The notes: generated by a model from the letters alone, not told the origin. A DNA stretch of 39,880 nucleotides from an uncultured Eubacterium sp. (GCA_948759685.1 CAQBGY010000003.1:1-39880); one strand, 5' to 3'; shown: positions 18,831-26,544, counted from the first letter of the stretch. A program made the numbers and translations.

Positions 18831-18856
18831 AAAAAGGGCGCACTACTCCCCTTTTT
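18831..18856 (-). promoter_or_regulatory. Hairpin in the rpoB leader
   Basis: AAAAAGGG (18856-18849) pairs with CCCTTTTT (18838-18831) around a loop of 10 bases. It lies just downstream of the strong P1 promoter, and its 3' side supplies a run of five T. It could act as a weak terminator or attenuator in the rpoB leader, or only space the two promoters. Confidence 0.4.
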
Positions 18857-18872
18857 ATGCATAGCAAATTTT

Positions 18873-18901
18873 AATATACCATTTTTTAGTGGACGAGTCA
18901 A
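18873..18901 (-). promoter_or_regulatory. rpoB: Strong rpoB promoter (P1)
   Basis: TTGACT (18901-18896) and TATATT (18878-18873) on the minus strand with an exact 17-base spacer, about 130 bases upstream of the rpoB ATG. This fits independent expression of rpoBC, separate from the ribosomal-protein genes. Confidence 0.7.
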
Positions 18902-18946
18902 GAAAAATTTTAATTTTGCTATTTCATAGTTCTCTCTATAATCAAA

Positions 18947-18980
18947 AGAAGATTGAAATGTATCTACATTCCAATCTTCT
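18947..18980 (-). terminator. Terminator after the 206-residue membrane protein gene
   Basis: 15-bp stem with one mismatch (18947-18961 with 18966-18980) and a 4-base loop, followed on the minus strand by TTTTGATTATAG. It lies 26 bases after the upstream stop and isolates that operon from the rpoB promoter. Confidence 0.7.
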
Positions 18981-19006
18981 TCACACAATCTTTCACGCCT
19001 TATACT

Positions 19007-19627
19007 TTATTTAATTTTAAATTTTGCCGCTGCACACTTTGGTGTGCTGTCAAACTCAGTATAACCGTCCTTCCCTGCATCTTTATCATATAAATAAATA
19101 TAGTCTACTTTCTTAATTCCCTCTCCCTCTAGTTCAAACATGTAATAAACATACATTACATCTTTTTTCTGTTGAAAGCCACCGTCTTCACCTATCGTGC
19201 CCATTTTCATATCGGCATCAACAAAAAAGAAAAATCTAGCATCCTTTTTAGTTATTGAATTCTTTGATAATACAAAGCCTTGAAAATTATTAGGTTGCTC
19301 CTTTATATATACTTCTCTCATATCCAAACCTTTTTGGCGTACTGAAAATCTACAATACCCTTTATTATCTCTTTTATTATAGTAAACCTGTTCTAACACA
19401 ATTGTATACCCATCAATTTGTACACTTAAGTTATCATTATACAAATCCTTTTGCTCTATTTTGTTTACATCTAAATCAAAATATTCAGTAACATTACAAG
19501 GCACTTTCTTTTTTTTATCTTTAAGAAAACTAATAAAACCATTTCCTGTATATACATATGCACTCACATTTAACAACACAAAAACTAGAAGCATTATCAA
19601 TGATATGGCTACAATTTTTTTTTTCAT
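19007..19627 (-). CDS. Membrane-anchored or secreted protein of unknown function
   Basis: 206 residues from the ATG at 19627 (MKKKIVAISL), which lies 8 bases after GGAGG; in-frame starts further upstream run into that site. One hydrophobic segment (about residues 5-25) is a signal peptide or anchor. The outer part has beta-strand character (VQIDGYTIVLEQVYYNKRDN, YCRFSVRQKG, MYVYYMFELEGEG), reminiscent of the DUF-type extracellular domains common in Lachnospiraceae. No catalytic motif is visible. It starts 17 bases after the stop of the frameshifted secreted-protein gene and shares its operon. Confidence 0.7.
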   Translation of the reverse strand: MKKKIVAISLIMLLVFVLLNVSAYVYTGNGFISFLKDKKKKVPCNVTEYFDLDVNKIEQKDLYNDNLSVQIDGYTIVLEQVYYNKRDNKGYCRFSVRQKGLDMREVYIKEQPNNFQGFVLSKNSITKKDARFFFFVDADMKMGTIGEDGGFQQKKDVMYVYYMFELEGEGIKKVDYIYLYDKDAGKDGYTEFDSTPKCAAAKFKIK

Positions 19628-19643
19628 TTTCATTTCCTCCAAT

Positions 19644-20600
19644 TTAAAAATCAAAAATAAATCTCGAGTTAACCCCAGAATATTCCTTATCCACTTTATA
19701 ACTCTTTCCTGAAGTTAAAGAATATGCTGTACTTAATCTTCCACCATCCATAACATCTAACGCAACTTGTACCAAATCAACTGTCGTTTTTGTATGTTCA
19801 TAATAAGGATAAAAAATAACTTTTTTAGCACTTCTTTTTAATTGAATAATAAAACAAACTTCTTCATTATAATAATTTGTTTTTACATACCAACGCGTAT
19901 TTATCGTCTTACTTATATCATTATGTAAATCTGCAGCAGCACAAATATAACCATTTCTCACATGATACTGATTATTCTTTAGCAATGCCGGATTTGCATT
20001 ATATTTCATTTTCGTAAATTCTTCTTTTTTGATATAATTTGTCTTTTTTTGTTTCTTAAACGGATAGTAATCATAATGCTCATACACCCACTTATGATAT
20101 ACCTGCACATCACCAGACACATATTTTGCATTATCCCAGGATAACGAAATCGAGTCCAGTTCTCTATATTTAGGCATTTCAGTCCAAATATACCTTGCAA
20201 CAACAGACAATTTTTTCGTACCTGACTGTTGACTTACAATCATAATTTTTTTCAGCATCGTAGGATTGCTCTTATCATCTTTGCCACCTTTCGACTGCAT
20301 ACTTGCTGATACCGAAATCGGAATCACTCCTAGCCCGGTTCCTATACGATAAAACCAATTTTGCGCTTTACTGCTATTATGCTTTTTGTATTTTGTCATT
20401 TTTTCGCTTAATCTTGCAAATAAATCCGTCTTCTTTCCATAATATTTGTAGCCAATATAATCTTCAGCCTCTTCCTCTGTTAGCTCTATCATTTCTGAAT
20501 CTTCTACTTTTTTGTCCTTCAACTCCTCACTATCATCGACAGCATAATATTGCGTATATATCTGCATCGTATCCATCTCTGCTGCATTCAGAAGAGCCAT
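19644..20600 (-). CDS. C-terminal part of the frameshifted secreted protein
   Basis: 318 residues from the first ATG; the open frame itself reaches back to 20714. Family not recognised. The N-terminal portion is acidic (EMIELTEEEAEDYIGYKYYG). The rest is rich in aromatic and basic residues in beta-like alternation (WTEMPKYRELDSISLSWDNA, YHKWVYEHYDYYPF, TRWYVKTNYYNEEVCFIIQL). It carries no signal peptide and no Shine-Dalgarno before the ATG, so independent translation is unlikely. The content looks like an extracellular domain of unknown role, encoded with the downstream 206-residue membrane protein. Confidence 0.55.
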   Translation of the reverse strand: MALLNAAEMDTMQIYTQYYAVDDSEELKDKKVEDSEMIELTEEEAEDYIGYKYYGKKTDLFARLSEKMTKYKKHNSSKAQNWFYRIGTGLGVIPISVSASMQSKGGKDDKSNPTMLKKIMIVSQQSGTKKLSVVARYIWTEMPKYRELDSISLSWDNAKYVSGDVQVYHKWVYEHYDYYPFKKQKKTNYIKKEEFTKMKYNANPALLKNNQYHVRNGYICAAADLHNDISKTINTRWYVKTNYYNEEVCFIIQLKRSAKKVIFYPYYEHTKTTVDLVQVALDVMDGGRLSTAYSLTSGKSYKVDKEYSGVNSRFIFDF

Positions 20601-20677
20601 TTCATTTGTACTGCTGTTATGTATCTCTTCATCAAAAACTCCATTCTCATTAAGTTTCTTCTCAATTTTGCCATTAA

Positions 20678-20896
20678 TTATACCTGTTTTACTCTTTTTT
20701 CTTTTTCTATTTTTTTACCAATAAAATAACTATGTTCCTTATTTGCGGCAAATCCTCGCTCCTTGCTTACCTTACATATATCATTCCGTCCAAGCCGCCC
20801 TTTATTCATTACACTTTCTTCTGCATTTACTGATATTGAACACAAAACCGTAACTACAGAAATCACACATACAAAAACCTTCTTAATCTTATTCAT
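20678..20896 (-). CDS. N-terminal fragment with signal peptide
   Basis: 72 residues with GGAGGAG before the ATG. Residues 1-25 (MNKIKKVFVCVISVVTVLCS, then ISVNAEE) are a clear Sec signal peptide with an A-E cleavage region. The remaining 47 residues are charged and end in a lysine-rich tail (IGKKIEKEKRVKQV) encoded by A-runs just where the reading frame is lost. As a free 47-residue secreted peptide it would be unusual. It is better read as the start of the longer protein encoded in the -1 frame. Confidence 0.55.
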   Translation of the reverse strand: MNKIKKVFVCVISVVTVLCSISVNAEESVMNKGRLGRNDICKVSKERGFAANKEHSYFIGKKIEKEKRVKQV

Positions 20897-21096
20897 TTTT
20901 CTCCTCCTTGTACTAAAATCATACTCAAAAAATAATAAGGGATTTTGTTAAACTTAACCTAAGGTTAGAATCTAAGACAGGGCTTACAAACAGCACATTT
21001 AAATGTAATATCAAACTTAAAATATACAGATAAGTCTTTACTATCCAGTCGTTCACGGCTCCCCCAAAATAATTATTTAAGTATTTTTCGTTTTAC

Positions 21097-21125
21097 AGTA
21101 TAATATACAGTTATTTCCTTTTCAA
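21097..21125 (-). promoter_or_regulatory. Putative promoter of the secreted-protein operon
   Basis: TTGAAA (21125-21120) and TATACT (21102-21097) on the minus strand with a 17-base spacer. The leader to the ATG at 20896 would be about 200 bases. I see no gene and no strong hairpin in the rest of 20897-21213. Confidence 0.5.
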
Positions 21126-21213
21126 GTTTTCAACTTTCACCATTTTTCGAACAAAATAAAGCATAAGCCTAAATAGCATTAATTTATTAACACAAAAAAT
21201 TTAGTCACAAAGC

Positions 21214-21247
21214 AAAAACCATTGCAGTAATTTCTACAATGGTTTTT
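21214..21247 (-). terminator. Terminator of the alanine/glycine symporter gene
   Basis: Perfect 11-bp stem AAAAACCATTG (21247-21237) with CAATGGTTTTT (21224-21214) on the minus strand, loop of 12 bases, then TTTTTGCTTTG. It lies 22 bases after the symporter stop. Confidence 0.85.
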
Positions 21248-21268
21248 ATCACAAATAAATTACTTTAT

Positions 21269-22675
21269 CTATTGTCTTTTAAAATACGCTCTGGTATCTT
21301 TTACAATTACTCCACTCAATGCAAACAATGCAATAATATTTGGTATCGCCATCAATCCATTAAAGATATCAGCGATAGTCCATACTGCTGCTACTGTCAT
21401 ATACGGTCCAATGAATACTGCCAGAATATACAACCATCTGTAAATCTTTACTGCAGTTGTACTTCCATTTGATAAATACTCCAAGCATCTTTCTCCATAA
21501 TAATCCCAGCCAAGAATCGTTGTAAATGCAAAGAACACTAAACAAACCATCAATATCAACGATGCCACGCTAGAAGGCAGGAAATATAATCCTTTCTGGA
21601 AAGCTGCTGTAGTTACCTGAACTCCCTCAAGACTCTTATCTGCCCATGTTCCCATCATTACGATCGAAAGACCTGTCATTGTACATACAATAATTGTATC
21701 AATAAATGTTCCTGTCATTGTAACAAGTCCCTGACGTACCGGCTCTTTTGTCTGTGCGGCAGCAGCAGCAATCGGTGCGGAACCAAGACCTGCCTCATTA
21801 GAGAAAATTCCACGTGCCACACCTTTCTGCATTGCAATGGCAATAGAAGCAAAAGCACCTCCCGCAATTGGCTTTACTCCAAAAGCCCCTTTGAATATCT
21901 CACCAAAAGCTGCCGGAACTTTATCAACATTTACAAAAATCAATACTAACGCTGCTACAATATATAAAACTGCCATAAATGGAACTACTACTTCTGAAAC
22001 ACCGGCAATTCTTTTGATGCCGCCGATTACCACCAGCCCAACGCACAATGTCAAAACAATAGCCGTAACAACAATAGAAATAGAATAGTCTGCACCAAAT
22101 ATATTTACTGTATGAGTTTTATTCGGATCAAAGAAAGACTGTACTGCAGAAGCAATACCATTTACCTGAGTAAACGTTCCAATTCCAAATAAACCGACGC
22201 ACGCTCCAAAAAACGCAAAGACTTTTGCCAGCCATTTCCATTTATGCCCCATGCCATTCTCTATATAATAAAACGGGCCACCCAGAACATGTCCGTCCGC
22301 ACCAATTTTCCTATATTTCACCGCAAGAAAACCTTCCGCATACTTTGTTGCCATTCCAAGAAACGCAGCAACCCACATCCAGAATAACGCTCCCGGACCA
22401 CCTGCCAGGACGCCAATCGCTGTAGCCACACCAACGATATTTCCTGTTCCAATCGTTGCAGAAAGAGCTGTACATAACGCTCCAAAACTAGTTACTTCTC
22501 CTTCTCCCTCTTCTTCATTTTTAAACATATATTTCAACGCTTTTGGTAAATGAAAAACCTGCAGTAATCTTAAACGAAAAGTAAGGTAGATTCCTGCTGC
22601 TAATATAAGTACAATCAAAGGTACTCCCCACACCAAAGCATCTACCTGTTCTAAAAATTGAGTAAATTGTTTCAT
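21269..22675 (-). CDS. Sodium:alanine/glycine symporter (AGCS family)
   Basis: 468 residues from the ATG at 22675 (MKQFTQFLEQVDALVWG), which follows AGGAGG; the open frame runs further upstream, but through the riboswitch. About eleven hydrophobic segments. AGCS hallmarks are seen: TIGTGNIVGVATAIGVLAGG near the N-terminus and FSNEAGLGSAPIAAAAAQTK in the middle. It imports small amino acids with sodium. The upstream glycine riboswitch indicates that glycine is a physiological substrate, or that uptake or export is tied to glycine excess. It is a single-gene unit with its own promoter and terminator. Confidence 0.94.
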   Translation of the reverse strand: MKQFTQFLEQVDALVWGVPLIVLILAAGIYLTFRLRLLQVFHLPKALKYMFKNEEEGEGEVTSFGALCTALSATIGTGNIVGVATAIGVLAGGPGALFWMWVAAFLGMATKYAEGFLAVKYRKIGADGHVLGGPFYYIENGMGHKWKWLAKVFAFFGACVGLFGIGTFTQVNGIASAVQSFFDPNKTHTVNIFGADYSISIVVTAIVLTLCVGLVVIGGIKRIAGVSEVVVPFMAVLYIVAALVLIFVNVDKVPAAFGEIFKGAFGVKPIAGGAFASIAIAMQKGVARGIFSNEAGLGSAPIAAAAAQTKEPVRQGLVTMTGTFIDTIIVCTMTGLSIVMMGTWADKSLEGVQVTTAAFQKGLYFLPSSVASLILMVCLVFFAFTTILGWDYYGERCLEYLSNGSTTAVKIYRWLYILAVFIGPYMTVAAVWTIADIFNGLMAIPNIIALFALSGVIVKDTRAYFKRQ

Positions 22676-22684
22676 TTTATCCTC

Positions 22685-22862
22685 CTGTCCTTTTGCCTGA
22701 GAGATTAACATACCATAAATCCAAGACTCGCTCGTGAGTCTTGGCGCGGGATTCGGGTCAGCTTTAGCTGACACAATACATCTCCGAATCCCTGCGCATC
22801 TGATATGCGTACACCTTCGGCGCCTGAGTAAACACAAAGTGCCATCAGACCTCTCCAGTAAT
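22685..22862 (-). promoter_or_regulatory. Glycine riboswitch
   Basis: On the minus strand the region carries GGAGAGGTCTGATGG at its 5' side, GGCGCCGAAGG (about 22824-22814) in the middle, and CTCTCAGGCAAAAGGACAG (22703-22685) at the 3' side. These are the conserved blocks of a glycine (gcvT-type) aptamer. One aptamer is seen. It ends directly at the AGGAGG of the symporter gene and no terminator intervenes, so control is more likely at translation initiation. The variable arm between GAAGG and the 3' block is about 107 bases, much longer than usual, and is filled by three hairpins (22721-22809). Confidence 0.9.
22721..22809 (-). repeat. Hairpin cluster inside the glycine riboswitch arm
   Basis: Stems are 22721-22729 with 22736-22744; 22749-22756 with 22784-22791, the latter enclosing 22757-22763 with 22766-22772; and 22795-22799 with 22805-22809. 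The minus-strand order GGAGATGTA, CCCGCGCC, then an AAGA-hairpin-TCTT parallels the cluster at 10799-10865 upstream of the radical SAM gene. It is probably an inserted repeat element tolerated in a peripheral stem of the aptamer. Confidence 0.5.
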
Positions 22863-22875
22863 TTTTACCTAATAT

Positions 22876-22905
22876 ATTATCTTTGAATAATTTGCTTAAT
22901 TACAA
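22876..22905 (-). promoter_or_regulatory. Putative promoter of the symporter gene
   Basis: TTGTAA (22905-22900), an 18-base spacer, and GATAAT (22881-22876) on the minus strand, about 15 bases before the riboswitch. The -35 touches the end of the repeat element at 22905-23026. Confidence 0.5.
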
Positions 22906-23026
22906 GCCATGCTACCTCGCAGCACAGCTGCTCGGTCGCGGGCTTCGCCCTATATCTGAAAACAGAAAAACACTTGCATAAGTGCAAGCACTATGCGAGT
23001 GTTTTTCTGTTTTCAGATGCATGGCT
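22905..23026 (+). mobile_element. MITE-like modular hairpin element, copy A (also rplJL terminator)
   Basis: 122 bp bounded by 8-bp inverted repeats AGCCATGC (22905-22912) and GCATGGCT (23019-23026). Inside are CCTCG (22915-22919), a small hairpin, CTCGGTCGCGG (22931-22941), and a 27-bp stem with one G-U pair (22954-22980 with 22992-23018). It lies 17 bases past the rplL stop. The long stem holds a T5 run and probably serves as terminator. The same modules occur in the opposite orientation at 26707-26850. No transposase is encoded. Confidence 0.6.
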
Positions 23027-23043
23027 CATTGCCATCGCGTAGA

Positions 23044-23409
23044 TTACTTTAATGTAACTGTTGCTCCAACTTCTTCTAACTGTTTCTTAAGAGCTTCTGC
23101 TTCTTCTTTAGAAATTCCTTCTTTAACAACCTTAGGAGCTCCGTCAACTACTTCCTTAGCTTCCTTAAGTCCTAAACCAGTTGCATCCTTAACAGCTTTG
23201 ATAACCTTAACCTTCTGATCACCAACTTCTGTTAACTCTACGTCAAATTCAGTCTTTTCTTCTGCTGCTCCGCCTTCTGCTCCAGCTGCTGCAACTACAA
23301 CACCTGCTGCTGCAGATACACCAAATTCTTCTTCACATGCTGTTACTAATTCGTTTAATTCTAAAACTGTTAATCCTTTGATTACTTCAATGATTTCTGC
23401 TGTTGTCAT
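23044..23409 (-). CDS. rplL: Ribosomal protein bL12 (L7/L12)
   Basis: 121 residues, the normal length. The N-terminal dimerisation domain ([20 protein letters not shown]) is followed by an alanine/glycine-rich hinge (about residues 36-52, [15 protein letters not shown]). The compact C-terminal domain contains [20 protein letters not shown], which contacts translation factors on the ribosome stalk. It binds L10, encoded 105 bases upstream. Good AGGAGG before the ATG. It is the last gene of the ribosomal block, because here rpoB does not follow. Confidence 0.97.
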   Translation of the reverse strand: MTTAEIIEVIKGLTVLELNELVTACEEEFGVSAAAGVVVAAAGAEGGAAEEKTEFDVELTEVGDQKVKVIKAVKDATGLGLKEAKEVVDGAPKVVKEGISKEEAEALKKQLEEVGATVTLK

Positions 23410-23514
23410 TGTTAATTCCTCCTAAATTAATTTCATATAATTTTTGTTTTACCGACAGCATATCTACACTGTCCTTTCATTCTTTTTTTGCCACATTCGA
23501 GCATTGCTCAAATC

Positions 23515-24009
23515 CTATGCAGCTTCTTCGTCTTTTTCAGCAATCTGCTTGATAACACGAGCGAAGTTTGTAATAGGTGACTGCATAGATCCAAGTAACT
23601 TGGAAAGAAGTACTTCTCTTGACGGAATATTTGCAAGCTTCTTTAATCCTGCTTCATCATAGTAAGTACCATCTACAATTCCACCCTTAACTTCTAAAGC
23701 TTCAGCGTTCTTAGCAAATTTGTAAATAACTCTAGCTGCTGCTGTAGCATCATCTTTACAAACTGCAATAGCAGTTGGTCCTTCAAGATGCTGAGCTAAA
23801 TCTTCAAATTCTGTGCCTTTGATTGCAAAGTTAATCATTGTGTTCTTGTATACCTTGTATACAACACCAGCTTCTCTTAATTCTCTACGAAGCTCTGTGT
23901 CCTGTGCAACAGTAAGTCCACGGTAATCAACTACAACTGCTGTAGCCGCACCATTGAGTAACTCTGAAATCTCTTCTACGATAGGTTTCTTTAACTCTAC
24001 TTTTGCCAT
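23515..24009 (-). CDS. rplJ: Ribosomal protein uL10
   Basis: 164 residues. The N-terminal globular domain (KKPIVEEISELLNGAATAVV, VDYRGLTVAQDTELRRELRE, YKNTMINFAIKG) is typical of L10, and the C-terminal helix (FARVIKQIAEKDEEAA) binds L7/L12 dimers. With L12 it forms the ribosomal stalk. The product is the expected autoregulator of its own mRNA through the leader at 24105-24213. AAGGAGG precedes the ATG. Confidence 0.97.
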   Translation of the reverse strand: MAKVELKKPIVEEISELLNGAATAVVVDYRGLTVAQDTELRRELREAGVVYKVYKNTMINFAIKGTEFEDLAQHLEGPTAIAVCKDDATAAARVIYKFAKNAEALEVKGGIVDGTYYDEAGLKKLANIPSREVLLSKLLGSMQSPITNFARVIKQIAEKDEEAA

Positions 24010-24075
24010 GAATGTTTTGCCTCCTTATTTTTTTATAGGTCATAACCTTCATTTCGCCGAATTTATACAATAATA

Positions 24076-24104
24076 AAGCCTTTCCATCCAAAGACAGAAA
24101 GGCA
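24076..24104 (-). terminator. Attenuator hairpin in the rplJ leader
   Basis: GCCTTTC (24103-24097) pairs with GAAAGGC (24084-24078) on the minus strand across a 12-base loop, followed by TTTATTATTG. It lies between the L10 leader and rplJ, where a transcription attenuator is expected. Confidence 0.6.
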
Positions 24105-24213
24105 TAAAGTTTCTTTGTATAAAACTTAATTCCTCGGTAGGCGACGATTATCGAACTTACTTTGCATTCGCAAAACCTACTGTCTTCGGCAATTGGTTTT
24201 AAACCACTTGTGC
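24105..24213 (-). ncRNA. L10 leader RNA (autoregulatory)
   Basis: On the minus strand CCGAAGACAGTAGGT (24189-24175) and later GCCTACCGAGGAATTAA (from 24142) form the conserved paired element of the ribosomal protein L10 leader. It is bound by the L10-L12 complex to repress the rplJL operon. It sits between a strong promoter and the attenuator, as expected. Confidence 0.85.
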
Positions 24214-24242
24214 ATATTAGCACAATTAAATTGTATTGTCAA
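24214..24242 (-). promoter_or_regulatory. rplJ-rplL promoter
   Basis: TTGACA (24242-24237) and TAATAT (24219-24214) on the minus strand with an exact 17-base spacer, immediately upstream of the L10 leader. I see only weak hairpin potential between it and the rplA stop. Confidence 0.75.
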
Positions 24243-24301
24243 CAGGTCTTTAACAGCATATCACTAAAAATAGTTATGCCGCTTCCCTCTAACAAGCGTT
24301 C

Positions 24302-25000
24302 TTACGCATTTGTAATCTTAGCAACGTTAACTTTAACACCAGGTCCCATTGTTGATGTAAGAGTAACTGTCTTAAGATAAGCACCCTTAACAGCTGCAGG
24401 TTTTACCTTCATAATAGCATCCATTAATGCATTGAAGTTTTCTGTAAGCTGTTCTTCTGTAAATGAAGCCTTACCAACTGGAACATGAACGATGTTTGCT
24501 TTATCAAGTCTGTACTCAATCTTACCTGCCTTGATATCTTCAATAGCTTTTGTAACGTCCATAGTTACTGTACCTGCTTTTGGGTTAGGCATTAAACCTT
24601 TTGGTCCAAGTACACGACCAAGTCTACCAACAACACCCATCATATCTGGTGTAGCTACAACTACATCAAAGTCGAACCAACCATCATTCTGAATCTTTGG
24701 TATTAATTCTTCACCGCCTACAAAATCAGCTCCTGCTGCTTCTGCTTCATCAGCCTTAGCACCCTTAGCGAAAACTAAAACCTTAACAGTTTTACCTGTT
24801 CCGTTAGGTAATACTACAGCACCACGAATCTGCTGATCTGCGTGACGTCCATCACAACCAGTTCTGATGTGACATTCTATTGTTTCATCAAATTTTGCAA
24901 CTGCTGCTTTCTTTACTAAAGAAACAGCTTCTTCTGTATCATACTGAACAGCTCTGTCAATCGTCTTAGCTGCTTCTGTATATTTCTTTCCTCTCTTCAT
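24302..25000 (-). CDS. rplA: Ribosomal protein uL1
   Basis: 232 residues, normal length. It has the L1 signature region ([20 protein letters not shown], then [12 protein letters not shown]) and the N-terminal [13 protein letters not shown]1 forms the mobile stalk near the ribosomal E site and commonly represses the rplK-rplA mRNA. It follows rplK by 69 bases and has GAGGAGG before the ATG. Confidence 0.97.
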   Translation of the reverse strand: MKRGKKYTEAAKTIDRAVQYDTEEAVSLVKKAAVAKFDETIECHIRTGCDGRHADQQIRGAVVLPNGTGKTVKVLVFAKGAKADEAEAAGADFVGGEELIPKIQNDGWFDFDVVVATPDMMGVVGRLGRVLGPKGLMPNPKAGTVTMDVTKAIEDIKAGKIEYRLDKANIVHVPVGKASFTEEQLTENFNALMDAIMKVKPAAVKGAYLKTVTLTSTMGPGVKVNVAKITNA

Positions 25001-25069
25001 TTAAACCTCCTCGTGGTAATAACGGATATACCTCCCACGTTTCTCAATTCTTATTTCGATTATAACCGA

Positions 25070-25495
25070 TTAGTCTTCAACCTTGATTCCCATGCTTCTT
25101 GCTGTACCAGCAATCATGCTCATAGCTGCTTCTACACTGGCAGCGTTTAAATCTTTCATCTTTGTTTCAGCAATCTGCTGTAAATCTGCTTTTGAAATTG
25201 TTGCAACAGTTTCTTTTAATGAATTACCTGCACCCTTCTGAACCTTGCATGCTTTTTTCAATAATACTGCTGCCGGTGGAGTCTTTGTTACAAAACTAAA
25301 ACTCTTATCCTGGTAAACAGTGATAACAACTGGAATAATCATTCCCGGCTGATCAGCTGTTCTTGCGTTGAAGTCCTTTGTGAACTGAACGATGTTTAAT
25401 CCCCATTGTCCAAGTGCTGGACCAACTGGTGGAGCTGGTGTTGCTTTTCCAGCTTCGATTTGCAATTTAATGTATCCTTCTACTTTCTTTGCCAT
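25070..25495 (-). CDS. rplK: Ribosomal protein uL11
   Basis: 141 residues from the ATG at 25495 ([20 protein letters not shown]), placed 8 bases after AGGAGG. A GTG nine bases further upstream overlaps that site and is unlikely. The motif [20 protein letters not shown] is diagnostic. The C-terminal domain ([28 protein letters not shown]) binds the 23S GTPase-associated centre. It lies between nusG and rplA in the conserved order. Confidence 0.97.
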   Translation of the reverse strand: MAKKVEGYIKLQIEAGKATPAPPVGPALGQWGLNIVQFTKDFNARTADQPGMIIPVVITVYQDKSFSFVTKTPPAAVLLKKACKVQKGAGNSLKETVATISKADLQQIAETKMKDLNAASVEAAMSMIAGTARSMGIKVED

Positions 25496-25622
25496 CTTCG
25501 GCACCTCCTAAATAATGTGGTATTATCGGGAACCCCTCCCACTGCTTTGTGTGCACCACAAAACATTCTTCTATAAATACCATCTTAAAATCAGACAGTA
25601 TTTTCATAAAACCATATAGGCT

Positions 25623-26144
25623 TTATTTCAACTTTTTCACTTCTGTAAAGTTTAACTCTACAGGAGTTTCTCTACCAAACATGTCCACACTGATTGTGAC
25701 GGTCTGTCTGGCGTCATCGATACGTTTCACCTCACCGGCTGTACCGGCCCAAACGCCTGCGATAACATTAACCATTTCACCCTCTTCAAAATCAACATTG
25801 ATTTTTTCATTGGTCTTAACACCAAGTGTCATCATTTCTTCTGCTGTAAGAGGGACCGGTTTTGATCCCGGACCTACGAATCCTGTAACACCTCTTGTAT
25901 TTCTAACTACATACCAAGTGTCATCATTCATCACCATGTTTATAAGCACATATCCAGGAAAAAGTTTTTTCTCAGAAACTTTTCTAACACCGTTTTTCAG
26001 TTCTACCACTTCCTGTGTCGGAACTGATACTTCCAATATCTGATCATGCAGTTTTCTATTTTCAATAGACTGCTCAATATTGGTCTTAACTTTATTTTCA
26101 TATCCTGAATAAGTATGCACAACATACCAATTTGCTTCTGACAT
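25623..26144 (-). CDS. nusG: Transcription termination/antitermination factor NusG
   Basis: 173 residues. The NGN domain (NWYVVHTYSGYENKVKTNIE, PGYVLINMVMNDDTWYVVRN, TRGVTGFVG) is followed by a C-terminal KOW domain (VNVIAGVWAGTAGEVKRID). It binds RNA polymerase and links it to Rho or the ribosome. It sits directly downstream of secE, as in most bacteria. Confidence 0.97.
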   Translation of the reverse strand: MSEANWYVVHTYSGYENKVKTNIEQSIENRKLHDQILEVSVPTQEVVELKNGVRKVSEKKLFPGYVLINMVMNDDTWYVVRNTRGVTGFVGPGSKPVPLTAEEMMTLGVKTNEKINVDFEEGEMVNVIAGVWAGTAGEVKRIDDARQTVTISVDMFGRETPVELNFTEVKKLK

Positions 26145-26170
26145 ATTATCACCTCTTATTATTATTCTTA

Positions 26171-26371
26171 TTATTTCATAATATTAGTTAAACCAAACTG
26201 AACAACTTGGTCAATCATTCCAATAAGAACTCCCATAATAACTGTGACAATTACAACAACAACAGTCTGTCTGATGATTGATGCTTTTGTAGGCCATATA
26301 ATTTTTGAAAACTCAGCTTTTAATCCTGTCCACCAGTTTTTTAAGCCGCCTTTTTTCTTAGCTTCTGCCAT
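26171..26371 (-). CDS. secE: Protein translocase subunit SecE
   Basis: 66 residues, the short Gram-positive form. A basic N-terminus (MAEAKKKGGLKNWWTG) and the family motif EFSKIIWPTKASIIRQT precede a single transmembrane helix (about 36-57). It clamps SecY in the membrane translocon. It lies between rpmG and nusG with a GGAGGTG ribosome binding site. Confidence 0.95.
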   Translation of the reverse strand: MAEAKKKGGLKNWWTGLKAEFSKIIWPTKASIIRQTVVVVIVTVIMGVLIGMIDQVVQFGLTNIMK

Positions 26372-26394
26372 AGTTCATTTCACCTCCAAATAGA

Positions 26395-26544
26395 CTATTT
26401 TGTCTCTTTATGCATTGTATGTTTCTTGCAGAACTTACAATATTTCTTTGTCTCAACTCTATCTGGATGAGTCTTCTTATCCTTTGTTGTATTGTAGTTT
26501 CTCTGCTTGCATTCTGTACATTCTAATGTAATTTTTGTTCTCAT
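26395..26544 (-). CDS. rpmG: Ribosomal protein bL33
   Basis: 49 residues, a short gene. It starts [20 protein letters not shown] and ends with [17 protein letters not shown]. Cys9, Cys12, Cys36 and Cys39 form the zinc ribbon, so this is the zinc-binding (C+) form of L33. The GGAGGTG box lies before the ATG at 26544. First gene of the rpmG-secE-nusG-rplK-rplA run, 23 bases before secE. Confidence 0.96.
   Translation of the reverse strand: MRTKITLECTECKQRNYNTTKDKKTHPDRVETKKYCKFCKKHTMHKETK

Larger units (their letters stand above)
19644..20896 (-). pseudogene. Frameshifted secreted-protein gene (two-part open frame)
   Basis: Two open frames look like the pieces of one gene. The first (20896-20678) encodes a signal peptide but stops after 72 residues. 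The second (up to 19644) has no signal peptide and no ribosome binding site before its first ATG at 20600. Its frame is, however, open upstream as far as 20714, overlapping the first frame by 37 bases. The overlap contains an A6 run (20695-20700) and abuts an A7 run (20710-20716). Restoring one base in either run joins the frames into a protein of about 410 residues. Cause: a real homopolymer deletion, phase variation, or a sequencing error. Confidence 0.65.

Noticed and set aside
20678..20720. Programmed -1 frameshift joining the two secreted-protein frames
   Set aside because: The A6G run reads GAA AAA AGA in the upstream frame, so it is not in register for tandem slippage, and I see no downstream stimulatory stem. 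A plain indel is simpler.
22676..22837. Longer symporter start at 22837
   Set aside because: The extra 54 codons are the glycine riboswitch read as protein (arginine- and cysteine-rich, no hydrophobic start), whereas ATG 22675 has an ideal ribosome binding site.
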